Shown here: piece after piece, positions 23,185 to 29,732 of the stretch | Position numbering within the stretch: position 1 is the stretch's first letter | Layout of the letters: each line of letters opens with the position of its first letter | IMG/VR virus record: IMGVR_UViG_3300042503_001656 | Span: 1 to 64,000 of that record | Direction: 5' to 3' (one strand) | Length of the DNA stretch: 64,000 nucleotides | From: a virus | Program-made: the position numbers and the translations under genes | The notes under the pieces: generated by a model | What the model was told of the DNA's origin: nothing | Databases searched by the model: none | The model's input: only the letters and a program-made list of their open reading frames with translations

Positions 23185-23599
23185 AGTCTGAATCTACCCA
23201 CACATACGGAAGGTCGTCAGGTACGCCTTCCCAAATGCCACCGTAGAACTCAGGTGCTTTACGAATGAGATTACTTCTATGGGAATCAACAATGTCCATA
23301 CGACCCCACCATTCAGGAAGGTCTGTTTCATCGGGCTTTACTAACTCAACAATTTTGTCCATTGTTGTGTCTTTGTAGCCTCTTGACTTCCACTCAAGAC
23401 ACATAGCAACTCCGTAGGCAGATAGCCCCGGCAAGTTGTCTGCCCACATACGAGAAGCTGGGTGATTCCTCCAACCGTTTGTCATTCCTAGATTCGCACG
23501 AAGAATCTGAAATGTCTCGACCCGTTGCTTTCCTAGTCTCCGATAGTCGAGAACCTTTGCGATACTTTGGAAATCTAATTCGGGAACAAATACTTGCAT
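23168..23599 (-). CDS. MSMEG_6728-like / pyrimidine-dimer glycosylase-type protein
   Basis: 143 aa from ATG 23599 (RBS AAAGAGA). MQVFVPELDFQSIAKVLDYR, RRLGKQRVETFQILRA, GWRNHPASRMW, AYGVAMCLEWKSRGYKDT and HRSNLIRKAPEFY follow a family common in actinobacteria and related to T4 endonuclease V-type proteins (PF03013). A DNA-repair N-glycosylase role is plausible but not shown. Confidence 0.8.
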   Translation of the reverse strand: MQVFVPELDFQSIAKVLDYRRLGKQRVETFQILRANLGMTNGWRNHPASRMWADNLPGLSAYGVAMCLEWKSRGYKDTTMDKIVELVKPDETDLPEWWGRMDIVDSHRSNLIRKAPEFYGGIWEGVPDDLPYVWVDSDSNSLV

Positions 23600-23688
23600 A
23601 ACATCTCTTTTCAGTAGACAGCCAACGATAGTCATACTTCTACTGATTAGCAACACAAGTACGGGGCTCAGCCCTTGATGGCTGAGAT

Positions 23689-23718
23689 TTGTCGGCTAGG
23701 GGTGGGCGTTGTTAGATT
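23689..23718 (+). promoter_or_regulatory. Cassette promoter
   Basis: TTGTCG, 18-bp spacer, TAGATT, 6 nt to ATG 23725. Confidence 0.8.
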
Positions 23719-23724
23719 GTTCGT

Positions 23725-23946
23725 ATGGAAACAGCAACACAAACAGACCACCCGTACCTAGTCCAATTGCGTGACGAAGACGGCGCACCTATCGGTGCTC
23801 TTTACTTTCGCAACCTTGCGAACGCACAGGGCTACGCATTCACAATGCTCGGACATGAAAAGAGCACAGGGCTCGTTTGCTCGGCAGAGATTATGACGAA
23901 GCAAGCAGATGGTTGTTACATCGTCACAGAAGAAATGGAGTACTAG
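23725..23946 (+). CDS. Hypothetical protein, 73 aa
   Basis: METATQTDHPYLVQLRDEDG ... ALYFRNLANAQGYAFTMLGH: beta hairpin then helix. First gene of a two-gene unit. Confidence 0.7.
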   Translation: METATQTDHPYLVQLRDEDGAPIGALYFRNLANAQGYAFTMLGHEKSTGLVCSAEIMTKQADGCYIVTEEMEY

Positions 23947-23948
23947 AA

Positions 23949-24347
23949 ATGGGCGACAGAGCAGTAACAGGATTTAGGGAAACACCCGAATCACCAACGA
24001 TTTTCATTTACCAACATTGGGTAAATGGTGACCAGTGTGACGTTCTAGCAAGCGCATTAGAAGCGTCACGCCCTAGATGGAAAGACGATTCATACGCCAC
24101 CCGTATCTGTCTCTCTCAAATTATTGGAGAGAGTTGGAGTGGCGAATTGGGCTACGGCATTTACGCAAGTGGCACATCACACGGTGCCGACTACGATTAC
24201 ATTTTGGTAGTTGATTGGTCTCGTATGGTTGTGATGGTTTGTCGCAATGATGATTCGGATTCCGTAATTGGAGAATTGTCTTTTGACGATTTTCTTCTAC
24301 ACCCACAAACAGCAGTATCCGACATTCTTGACAGCGTGAGGAGTTGA
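23949..24347 (+). CDS. Conserved phage protein, 132 aa
   Basis: ATG 23949 follows the upstream stop by 2 bp. FIYQHWVNGDQCDVLASALE ... RWKDDSYATRICLSQIIGE ... GYGIYASGTSHGADYDYILV resembles a hypothetical family found in several actinophages. No function assigned. Confidence 0.75.
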   Translation: MGDRAVTGFRETPESPTIFIYQHWVNGDQCDVLASALEASRPRWKDDSYATRICLSQIIGESWSGELGYGIYASGTSHGADYDYILVVDWSRMVVMVCRNDDSDSVIGELSFDDFLLHPQTAVSDILDSVRS

Positions 24348-24348
24348 T

Positions 24349-24376
24349 AACAGGGGGAGCCCCGTCTCCCCCTGTT
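24349..24376. terminator. CCCCGT-loop palindrome
   Basis: AACAGGGGGAG/CTCCCCCTGTT, perfect. Confidence 0.7.
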
Positions 24377-24383
24377 ATTGGAT

Positions 24384-24413
24384 TTGTCGGTTGAGGGTGG
24401 GTCTTGCTAATCT
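24384..24413 (+). promoter_or_regulatory. Cassette promoter
   Basis: TTGTCG, 18-bp spacer, TAATCT, 6 nt to ATG 24420. Confidence 0.8.
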
Positions 24414-24419
24414 GATTAC

Positions 24420-24620
24420 ATGAACACAGCGACAGACATTCAGTTAGCAGAAGCACTACTCACGAGCCTTGCCCGTGTGATTGTGCGAAACTCAAAAGAC
24501 CACGATGAAATGGTTTCACAGTTCATCACCACTTGCACCACCTATCGCATTGAGTTGATGACCAACATGGCAGAGAACCTTTGGCAGAAGGTTCTCACCG
24601 TTCAGGAAGGAAACAAGTAA
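24420..24620 (+). CDS. Helical protein, 66 aa
   Basis: MNTATDIQLAEALLTSLARV ... MAENLWQKVLTVQEGNK, all-helical. TAATG overlap with the next gene. Confidence 0.65.
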   Translation: MNTATDIQLAEALLTSLARVIVRNSKDHDEMVSQFITTCTTYRIELMTNMAENLWQKVLTVQEGNK

Positions 24621-24796
24621 TGGCTTGCCGATGCGACTCACTTGGGTATCAGTGCCCTGATTGCGACAGGTTCTACACCAACAGCGAACGCTACGCACAC
24701 ATTCACGATGCGAAGTTTGACCGTAATGGCAACTTCACAGGGCGTGACAGTTGGAAAGACAACGATGAGTTTTTTGATGGGGACTGGGACGACTAA
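24620..24796 (+). CDS. Zinc-finger protein, 58 aa
   Basis: MACRCDSLGYQCPDCDRFYT has CxC and CxxC pairs, with a His pair (AHIH) nearby: a plausible C2H2/C4 zinc site. Coupled on both sides by TAATG. Confidence 0.65.
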   Translation: MACRCDSLGYQCPDCDRFYTNSERYAHIHDAKFDRNGNFTGRDSWKDNDEFFDGDWDD

Positions 24797-24972
24797 TGGG
24801 ATTATTTACTTCCTACGTTTTTTATCGTGTTGGCAAGAGTCGTGGCGAGCGAAAAGCGAGACAACGAGACCACGGGGCTCCGGCTTGTTATGACGAGCGG
24901 TGCGATGATTACTACTACTGCAAAGCAAGTGAGAACTGCAACGGTCAATGCACTTACGAGAATCAAGAGTAG
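24796..24972 (+). CDS. Cys-rich basic protein, 58 aa
   Basis: MGLFTSYVFYRVGKSRGERK then CYDERCDDYYYCKASENCNGQC with five to six Cys. The N-terminus of this class (G-L-x-x-S-x-x-x-Y-[RK]) precedes small metal-binding phage proteins. Third gene of the unit. Confidence 0.65.
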   Translation: MGLFTSYVFYRVGKSRGERKARQRDHGAPACYDERCDDYYYCKASENCNGQCTYENQE

Positions 24973-24979
24973 CTCTCGC

Positions 24980-25000
24980 TTGCGTAGCCCCGCTACGCAA
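24980..25000. terminator. CCCCG-loop palindrome
   Basis: TTGCGTAG/CTACGCAA. Confidence 0.65.
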
Positions 25001-25020
25001 TAAGCACGGCCATTCTCGAT

Positions 25021-25050
25021 TTGTCGGTTAGGGGTTGACGTTGCTAATCT
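25021..25050 (+). promoter_or_regulatory. Cassette promoter
   Basis: TTGTCG, 18-bp spacer GTTAGGGGTTGACGTTGC, TAATCT, 6 nt to ATG 25057. Confidence 0.8.
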
Positions 25051-25056
25051 TTGAGC

Positions 25057-25494
25057 ATGGAAACAGCAACACACGCCGAGCAGATTCTGCAGGCAGACCG
25101 TACTATCAGAGACCGCAAGGTTACTTATGTCTGGAAGAATCAGACTCTCGATAAGGATTGGGACGGCACGCCTGCAGGCGAACAGGTCGAGATAGAACTA
25201 CGTCACGACACCAAGCGCAAGCAATACACCGCAACTATTCGACTTGTTTGGTGGCAACCTAATGACCGTGGGTTTACCGTCACCATGTACGCACCATTCG
25301 ACAACGTGACTTATCCGTCTTCACGCTTTCATAGTCAAGGCGTGAACCGATACAGCGATAAGTCGTTTGCGCAATTCGAGACAGATTCTCTTTCTATTGT
25401 TTCTGAAGTTCTGCATGAACTCGAGAACTCCGATAGAGACAAGTCGACAGACACAGTCCTTGTTCGACTACTCGATAAAGTTCTAACTTTCTAA
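25057..25494 (+). CDS. Hypothetical beta-rich protein, 145 aa
   Basis: METATHAEQILQADRTIRDR ... QVEIELRHDTKRKQYTATIR ... RGFTVTMYAPFDNVTYPSSR. Mostly beta strands, with a helical C-terminus. Not recognised. Followed by a long palindrome. Confidence 0.7.
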   Translation: METATHAEQILQADRTIRDRKVTYVWKNQTLDKDWDGTPAGEQVEIELRHDTKRKQYTATIRLVWWQPNDRGFTVTMYAPFDNVTYPSSRFHSQGVNRYSDKSFAQFETDSLSIVSEVLHELENSDRDKSTDTVLVRLLDKVLTF

Positions 25495-25530
25495 TCGAGA
25501 GAGGCCAAGCATCTTATGGTGCTTGTGTCT

Positions 25531-25562
25531 CTCCCTACGGGAGACGGGGCTCCCGTAGGGAG
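25531..25562. terminator. 13-bp palindrome with ACGGGG loop
   Basis: CTCCCTACGGGAG/CTCCCGTAGGGAG. Confidence 0.75.
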
Positions 25563-25572
25563 ATTGTCCGGT

Positions 25573-25602
25573 TTGTCGGTTAGGGGGTGGGCATACTAAG
25601 GT
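25573..25602 (+). promoter_or_regulatory. Cassette promoter
   Basis: TTGTCG, 18-bp spacer, TAAGGT, 6 nt to ATG 25609. Confidence 0.8.
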
Positions 25603-25608
25603 GGGTGC

Positions 25609-25887
25609 ATGGAAACAGCGACAACATACACGGTAACCATTTCAGACAATGTGTTCTGCGATTGGAGAACGCGCGGCCTTATTGACAACATCAACGAGGA
25701 CACCGAGCGTTGCGTAATCGTAAAGAGAACGAAAACACTCTGCACACTGACAATGGATAAAGAAGCACTGAACTACCTCATCAGTGACTTGGAATACCAA
25801 ATAGAAATCATTCAACAGAACGGCGACGGAGATAGTCCGGCAATGTTCAAGAGGGCACTAGCAAAACTCAACGCAGCGAAAGGATAA
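25609..25887 (+). CDS. Hypothetical protein, 92 aa
   Basis: METATTYTVTISDNVFCDWR ... MDKEALNYLISDLEYQIEII. The helix at ~48-66 resembles the DKEALxELxSDAxYY helix of small actinophage proteins. Unknown function. Confidence 0.7.
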   Translation: METATTYTVTISDNVFCDWRTRGLIDNINEDTERCVIVKRTKTLCTLTMDKEALNYLISDLEYQIEIIQQNGDGDSPAMFKRALAKLNAAKG

Positions 25888-25891
25888 AGCA

Positions 25892-26002
25892 ATGCGTAAC
25901 CCATTCATCATCAAGACCGGCCCAAACGAGGGCTACACCTACTTCCGTCTCATCAAGGCGAAGGCGTATCTTCGCTACTTGCGTATTCGCTACGCAAGGT
26001 AG
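25892..26002 (+). CDS. 36-aa basic peptide
   Basis: MRNPFIIKTGPNEGYTYFRL then a basic helix (KAKAYLRYLRIRYAR). RBS AAAGGA 8 nt before the ATG supports translation. Confidence 0.5.
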   Translation: MRNPFIIKTGPNEGYTYFRLIKAKAYLRYLRIRYAR

Positions 26003-26007
26003 TCGAG

Positions 26008-26080
26008 AAGTATCCGGATGCTCACCGGCTGAGTATCCGGATACTTTACCGGCTGCGTGTCCGGCTATTCTTCCCGGTTG
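26008..26080 (+). repeat. Three tandem ~24-bp repeats
   Basis: Units start at 26008, 26032 and 26056: AGTATCCGGATRCTYWCCGG-like, the third diverged. Noncoding, just upstream of the next palindrome/promoter. Confidence 0.65.
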
Positions 26081-26081
26081 C

Positions 26082-26109
26082 AAATCAGCAGCGGGGCTTC
26101 TGCTGATTT
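26082..26109. terminator. GGGGCT-loop palindrome
   Basis: AAATCAGCAG/CTGCTGATTT; overlaps the next -35 by two bases. Confidence 0.65.
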
Positions 26110-26137
26110 GTCGGTCGAGGGGTGGCGTTGCTAAGGT
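26108..26137 (+). promoter_or_regulatory. Cassette promoter (leadered gene)
   Basis: TTGTCG, 18-bp spacer, TAAGGT; AACAGCGA-like leader and AAAGGGG RBS precede ATG 26166. Confidence 0.75.
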
Positions 26138-26165
26138 GATTACGTCTACAGCGAAAGGGGACACT

Positions 26166-26459
26166 ATGCCGAACACGGCTATCAAAATCCGCAAAACCAA
26201 AAGTGGTAGAGGCGTTATCTACAAGCTCGAACCAGCACTGGTTACTGAGTCGGGCCCAGTCGAGTATGTCATTTACGAGTGCATCTCGAACCCACAAACA
26301 TACGGTGGAATGATTTCGCCAGTGAAGGTCACAACTCTCGTGGCCTGCGTACCTTCAGAGAATGGTTACGACACAAAGAGAGCACTTTTCTCTCGCCGAT
26401 ATGACGGCAAGAGACTGTCGGTACAGAAGGCCTTCGAGCAGATTGGATACTCAGCATGA
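26166..26459 (+). CDS. Hypothetical protein, 97 aa
   Basis: MPNTAIKIRKTKSGRGVIYK, beta-rich (VEYVIYECISNPQTYGGMIS). The longer GTG-started ORF overlaps the -10 and is rejected. ATGA-coupled to the next gene. Confidence 0.7.
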   Translation: MPNTAIKIRKTKSGRGVIYKLEPALVTESGPVEYVIYECISNPQTYGGMISPVKVTTLVACVPSENGYDTKRALFSRRYDGKRLSVQKAFEQIGYSA

Positions 26460-26689
26460 AACACTATTTCATTGTTTGCTTCGACGCAGAGTCGAACACT
26501 TGGGATTGGGATACGGAGCAAGAGGAGGCCTCACTCACTGACGGCACTTGCTTCGATGAGAAATCTGGAGAATGGGTTTACGCCTATCTCGGTGATGGTG
26601 AGTACATCGACGACGAAGACCTACTGTCAGAACAACTGTGCAGCCATCTCAGAATGATGAACAACGAAAGGAAAGCTGCTGCCGAATAG
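26456..26689 (+). CDS. Acidic protein, 77 aa
   Basis: MKHYFIVCFDAESNTWDWDT ... YLGDGEYIDDEDLLSEQLCS. Acidic, unknown. Confidence 0.7.
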   Translation: MKHYFIVCFDAESNTWDWDTEQEEASLTDGTCFDEKSGEWVYAYLGDGEYIDDEDLLSEQLCSHLRMMNNERKAAAE

Positions 26690-26706
26690 CGCAGCAAAAT
26701 TCCGGT

Positions 26707-26731
26707 GCAGCAAGCAAGCGGGGCTTGCTGC
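26707..26731. terminator. GGGG-loop palindrome
   Basis: GCAGCAAG/CTTGCTGC around CAAGCGGGG. Confidence 0.5.
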
Positions 26732-26745
26732 AGGTCGTCAAGAGT

Positions 26746-26775
26746 TTGTCGGCTTGGGGTAGGGCCAACTAAGAT
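26746..26775 (+). promoter_or_regulatory. Cassette promoter
   Basis: TTGTCG, 18-bp spacer GCTTGGGGTAGGGCCAAC, TAAGAT, 6 nt to ATG 26782. Confidence 0.8.
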
Positions 26776-26781
26776 AAAGAC

Positions 26782-26994
26782 ATGGAAACAGCGATGAACA
26801 TTCAGGTAACAACGGAACACGAAAATTGCGAATACTGCAATAACTTCATTGACGGAAGTGTTGAGCAATTTCTCTCCGATGACAGGTACAACGTTGCTAG
26901 CGGTTACGGGCACATCACTTCTGCTGGTGGCTACGGTGGCACAACGGCAGACGGCGTAACTCACTCCGCTATGGTGCGTTGGGCTACGGCCTAA
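26782..26994 (+). CDS. Hypothetical protein, 70 aa
   Basis: METAMNIQVTTEHENCEYCN with a CxxC, then a Gly/Thr-rich segment (SGYGHITSAGGYGGTTADGV). The 202-nt gap after it holds GCAGCACAA-type repeats and the next palindrome. Confidence 0.65.
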   Translation: METAMNIQVTTEHENCEYCNNFIDGSVEQFLSDDRYNVASGYGHITSAGGYGGTTADGVTHSAMVRWATA

Positions 26995-27123
26995 CAAAAA
27001 TTCCGGCAGCGGAAAACACGCAGCAGCGCAGCACAAGCAACGAGCTGCACGCAGCACAAGTAACGGCAGCAGTTATTACGGCAGCACAAAACACTGCGGC
27101 ACAAACCAGGCAGCAATGCGGCC

Positions 27124-27160
27124 ATACATAGGTGCATAGCCCCGCTATGCACCTATGTAT
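27124..27160. terminator. 16-bp palindrome with CCCCG loop
   Basis: ATACATAGGTGCATAG/CTATGCACCTATGTAT, perfect; directly abuts the next -35. Confidence 0.75.
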
Positions 27161-27190
27161 TTGTCGGCTTGGGGTGGGTAGTGCTAAGGT
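27161..27190 (+). promoter_or_regulatory. Cassette promoter
   Basis: TTGTCG, 18-bp spacer, TAAGGT, 6 nt to ATG 27197. Confidence 0.8.
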
Positions 27191-27196
27191 AAAGAC

Positions 27197-27409
27197 ATGG
27201 CAACAGCGAAAACAAAAAAACTCAAAGTTCAAGATGTAGTTGGCAACGAAGTGCGTTTGCACTCTCAGCTGTGGATACAGGGATACTGTGACGGTATCTG
27301 CACTGGCTACGACAGCAAGCGTGGAGTGTTCTTCTTCCGTCGTCATGGCCAGCAACTTGATGAGGGTACTTACGAAGTACGCAACATCTCACAGTTTGAA
27401 TTGCTGTAA
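27197..27409 (+). CDS. Small beta-barrel-like protein, 70 aa
   Basis: MATAKTKKLKVQDVVGNEVR ... GYCDGICTGYDSKRGVFFFR: basic start followed by SH3-like strands. Unknown. Confidence 0.65.
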   Translation: MATAKTKKLKVQDVVGNEVRLHSQLWIQGYCDGICTGYDSKRGVFFFRRHGQQLDEGTYEVRNISQFELL

Positions 27410-27510
27410 GGGAATGAGGGAACCGAAAGGTTCCCTTTACCCGTATTGAGCCCCGGTATTGGCTGCATCGATTGCGCAGCAGAAATCACTGCGGCACAAA
27501 AGTACTGCTG

Positions 27511-27711
27511 CTAGTCTTCCGGCAAATCGTCGTATTCGTCGAGCCTGGAGATAAGGTCAGCTTTCTCTTCTTCGGTCATCGACAGTGCAGCTTCGCTTGG
27601 CCGGTACACCCACTCCCCATCTTCTCTCATTGCTACATCGAGCAGCCCGGCTTTCACCATCAGGTATAAGTCGCGGGCCAGGTCATCAGTTGTGTATTCG
27701 CTATTTGCCAT
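27511..27711 (-). CDS. Small winged-helix-like protein, 66 aa
   Basis: DDLARDLYLMVKAGLLDVAM ... DGEWVYRPSEAALSMTEEEK; shares the LxxxGLL..DGxW.Y..MTEEE pattern with 9291-9575. Isolated minus gene in the plus-strand array. Confidence 0.6.
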   Translation of the reverse strand: MANSEYTTDDLARDLYLMVKAGLLDVAMREDGEWVYRPSEAALSMTEEEKADLISRLDEYDDLPED

Positions 27712-27761
27712 CCAGGCAGCATAGACCGGATGGCAGCAAAAACACGGGGCTCAAAACAGAT

Positions 27762-27791
27762 TTGTCGGTTAGGGGTGGGGGGTAGTAAGGT
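27762..27791 (+). promoter_or_regulatory. Cassette promoter driving structured RNA A
   Basis: TTGTCG, 18-bp spacer GTTAGGGGTGGGGGGTAG, TAAGGT; no protein gene follows. Confidence 0.75.
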
Positions 27792-27798
27792 GGTTCTT

Positions 27799-28006
27799 GT
27801 GAGGGAGACCCACCGCCTCTCCTCCGATACAACCGAATCGCACCAGTCCCTCCGCAGGATAAGGCTCTGGACAGCAAGCCTCTGATGGGCGTACGACCAT
27901 CAAGCATCCGCCACAGTCCACCCGTCCTCCCTCTCGCGCGATAACTGCTCTAGGCTCGGGGGTGCTAGCCCCAGTATCGGAGGTGGGGCGGGGGGTCTTT
28001 TTCTTT
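27799..28006 (+). ncRNA. Structured RNA A (novel family, paralogue of RNA B)
   Basis: About 208 nt from the predicted start of transcription to a T-run. The ends pair: GACCCACCGCC (27806-27816) with GGCGGGGGGTC before TTTTTCTTT, and CTCCGATAC (27822-27830) with GTATCGGAG. Internally it contains GGATAAGGCTCTGG, CCGTCCTCC and GGGGGTGCTAGCCCC. RNA B at 29433 keeps these blocks and the closing helices but with different paired bases, and the shared GGATAAGGCTCT lies in different frames in the two, which argues against coding. Not a family I recognise. Confidence 0.7.
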
Positions 28007-28036
28007 GTGCCAAAAGCGGGGCTTGGCACAAAGAAA
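28000..28036. terminator. GGGGCT-loop palindrome after RNA A
   Basis: TTTCTTTGTGCCA/TGGCACAAAGAAA. Confidence 0.7.
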
Positions 28037-28038
28037 GT

Positions 28039-28068
28039 TTGTCGGTCGTGGGTGGCCTGTTCTAAGAT
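28039..28068 (+). promoter_or_regulatory. Cassette promoter
   Basis: TTGTCG, 18-bp spacer GTCGTGGGTGGCCTGTTC, TAAGAT, 6 nt to ATG 28075. Confidence 0.8.
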
Positions 28069-28074
28069 TGTCTT

Positions 28075-28377
28075 ATGAAAACAACAGCGAACAACGAAAC
28101 AAGGGCAGCAATGAACGCTGCGTATCTAAACCCATTCGTCACGACATTGACTCTTGACGAAGTGCCGCACAAACGCAAATACACAAAAGAGCTGCGGGCT
28201 GGAGATTTCGTGGCCGTGTTTGTCAGCACCTCTCAGAAAGTTTGGGAAGGCTATTTTTCTTGGAAAGAAATCCGGACGATTGCTGCGACCCCCCAGGCCT
28301 ATGTCCTGAAGTTCACAGACGGAACAGACGAACGACACCCAAAGTTCTCAGCAGGTAAATGGGAAGTGATGAAATAA
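28075..28377 (+). CDS. Hypothetical protein, 100 aa
   Basis: MKTTANNETRAAMNAAYLNP ... LRAGDFVAVFVSTSQKVWEG: helix then SH3-like beta strands. Unknown. Confidence 0.7.
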   Translation: MKTTANNETRAAMNAAYLNPFVTTLTLDEVPHKRKYTKELRAGDFVAVFVSTSQKVWEGYFSWKEIRTIAATPQAYVLKFTDGTDERHPKFSAGKWEVMK

Positions 28378-28408
28378 CCCGCCGGAAATTCCGGCAGCCG
28401 CACGCACG

Positions 28409-28431
28409 AGTGGCTAGCCCCGCTAGCCACT
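28409..28431. terminator. CCCCG-loop palindrome
   Basis: AGTGGCTAG/CTAGCCACT. Confidence 0.7.
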
Positions 28432-28458
28432 AATACGTGAGTGCTCCTCTTTCGTAAA

Positions 28459-28488
28459 TTGTCGGTTAGGGGTGGGTGGGTGTAATGT
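28459..28488 (+). promoter_or_regulatory. Cassette promoter
   Basis: TTGTCG, 18-bp spacer, TAATGT, 7 nt to ATG 28496. Confidence 0.8.
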
Positions 28489-28495
28489 TGGAGAC

Positions 28496-28792
28496 ATGAA
28501 CACAACAGCAACAACACACACACAGTCAGCCCAACTAATTGACGATGCAACCCGTGAGGGTCGCCTCTATCACTTCAACGGTGGGCAGGCATACATCAAA
28601 GCAAGTGAGGACGATGTTCTCCTAATCATTGACATGACACAGGAAACACCCGACTTCACTTACCACTATGGTGAGTTTGCCTCTAACTACTTCCGTAACA
28701 ACCACCCACAGCCCACAGACAGGGAACCACTTGTTCCGTTCTACGCAGAAGTGGACAAAAGAAAATTGTCGGTTCAGGGTGGGAAGAACTAA
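28496..28792 (+). CDS. Hypothetical protein, 98 aa
   Basis: MNTTATTHTQSAQLIDDATR ... HYGEFASNYFRNNHPQP. Its 3' codons (LSVQGGKN) are formed by the next gene's promoter. Confidence 0.7.
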   Translation: MNTTATTHTQSAQLIDDATREGRLYHFNGGQAYIKASEDDVLLIIDMTQETPDFTYHYGEFASNYFRNNHPQPTDREPLVPFYAEVDKRKLSVQGGKN

Positions 28793-28795
28793 GAT
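28766..28795 (+). promoter_or_regulatory. Cassette promoter inside the upstream gene
   Basis: TTGTCG, 18-bp spacer, TAAGAT, 6 nt to ATG 28802. Confidence 0.8.
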
Positions 28796-28801
28796 AGAGA
28801 C

Positions 28802-28984
28802 ATGGAAACAGCACAAGCATTCATCATCGTCACTTGGTTCTTGGTCAAGTGTGCAGGACTCGCAATCTTTGCAGTCGGCGCATACACCACTATCCAATGG
28901 ATTAGGAAAAATGTCTCATTCTTCACTTACGAAGATGTAGACCCATCAGAAGACCCCGACTGGGTTCGGGAAAACTACGGATAA
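28802..28984 (+). CDS. Small membrane protein, 60 aa
   Basis: METAQAFIIVTWFLVKCAGL AIFAVGAYT forms one or two transmembrane helices; acidic cytoplasmic tail (EDVDPSEDPDW). Unknown. Confidence 0.65.
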   Translation: METAQAFIIVTWFLVKCAGLAIFAVGAYTTIQWIRKNVSFFTYEDVDPSEDPDWVRENYG

Positions 28985-29051
28985 CAATCCGTAGACAGCG
29001 ACAGCGAGAAAGTTCTTGCTCCCAGTTTGTCGCTGTACTGGTTGAGCAGAA

Positions 29052-29085
29052 AGAGAAAGAGTCACTTTCGGGTGGCTCTTTCTCT
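29052..29085 (+). terminator. Intrinsic terminator
   Basis: AGAGAAAGAGTCAC pairs with GTGGCTCTTTCTCT. Confidence 0.75.
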
Positions 29086-29109
29086 ATGTGGAGCCCCGGT
29101 TCTCCGGAC

Positions 29110-29313
29110 AAAAAGAAAGAGCCCCAGCAATAAAGCTGAAGCTCTTCTCTCCTTGTGACTCACCATTAGAGCTCTCAAGGAAGAGCTTATGTCTGGTCGT
29201 GAGCCAATCCAGCAAGGGGGACTTCCTTACCCGATAGTTGGTATCTGCCGATGTCCCTAACCCAATCGAGCTAAGTACGGTTTCGTTCCTCAACAGCAGT
29301 GTCCCTGACTGAT
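29110..29313 (-). ncRNA. Candidate minus-strand small RNA
   Basis: Bounded by a consensus promoter at 29320-29348 and an imperfect 10-bp hairpin (GAGCTTCAGC/GCTGGGGCTC) followed by TTTCTTTTT. Any ORF here would start upstream of the predicted transcription start, so noncoding is more likely. Lies between structured RNAs A and B. Confidence 0.4.
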
Positions 29314-29319
29314 AGGTAA

Positions 29320-29348
29320 ACATTACCAGCATTTCTCCAGCTTGTCAA
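29320..29348 (-). promoter_or_regulatory. Consensus sigma-A-type promoter
   Basis: TTGACA, 17-bp spacer, TAATGT on the minus strand; unlike the cassette type. Confidence 0.5.
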
Positions 29349-29396
29349 CTCAAATAGTCACGGCCTCAATCTAGGCAACGGGGCTCATTTCCCGAT

Positions 29397-29426
29397 TTGT
29401 CGGGTCAGGGGGGGTGGTGATAAATT
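29397..29426 (+). promoter_or_regulatory. Cassette promoter driving structured RNA B
   Basis: TTGTCG, 18-bp spacer GGTCAGGGGGGGTGGTGA, TAAATT. Confidence 0.75.
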
Positions 29427-29432
29427 GGTCTT

Positions 29433-29641
29433 GTGAGCGAGGCTCTTCGCCTCTCCCACACACAACATAAGTGCATAGTCTCCCTTCTGGATAAGGCTCT
29501 TGTCACTGCGATAGTCCCTCCACTCTCCGGAAGTGCGATACTCCCTCCAGTCAGACAATCCGTCCTCCTCTGAATAGACCTCTCCTTATGGGGGTGACGA
29601 CCTCGTGTGTGGGTGGGGCGAAGGGGCTCGCTCTTTCTTTT
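29433..29641 (+). ncRNA. Structured RNA B (paralogue of RNA A)
   Basis: About 209 nt. Closing helix GAGCGAGGCTCTTCGCC pairs with GGCGAAGGGGCTCGCTC, followed by TTTCTTTTA; the inner helix CCACACAC/GTGTGTGG replaces the CTCCGATAC/GTATCGGAG of RNA A, i.e. compensatory change. Shared unpaired or junction blocks: CGCCTCTCC, GGATAAGGCTCT, CCGTCCTCC, GGGGGTG, GGTGGGGCG. Same promoter type and same length as RNA A. Confidence 0.7.
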
Positions 29642-29674
29642 ACATAGGGGCAAGCCCCGTCTTGCCCCTATGTA
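29641..29674. terminator. 14-bp palindrome with CCCCGT loop
   Basis: TACATAGGGGCAAG/CTTGCCCCTATGTA; directly followed by a parS-like site. Confidence 0.75.
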
Positions 29675-29690
29675 TATTTCACGTGAAACA
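29675..29690. promoter_or_regulatory. parS-like site (one mismatch)
   Basis: TATTTCACGTGAAACA versus TGTTTCACGTGAAACA; lies 6 bp before the next -35. Confidence 0.75.
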
Positions 29691-29696
29691 TTGGAC

Positions 29697-29726
29697 TTGT
29701 CGGTCAGGGGTGGGTGCGACTAAGGT
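29697..29726 (+). promoter_or_regulatory. Cassette promoter
   Basis: TTGTCG, 18-bp spacer GTCAGGGGTGGGTGCGAC, TAAGGT, 6 nt to ATG 29733. Confidence 0.8.
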
Positions 29727-29732
29727 GGGGGT

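Noticed and set aside
27799-27885. Short GTG-started frame in structured RNA A, and a longer one in RNA B
   Set aside because: The conserved nucleotide blocks fall in different frames in the two copies and the encoded peptides are unrelated.
29084-29332. 82-aa minus ORF over the candidate small RNA
   Set aside because: Its first ATGs overlap the predicted -10 element and no RBS or known domain is present; an RNA is more consistent, though weakly supported.
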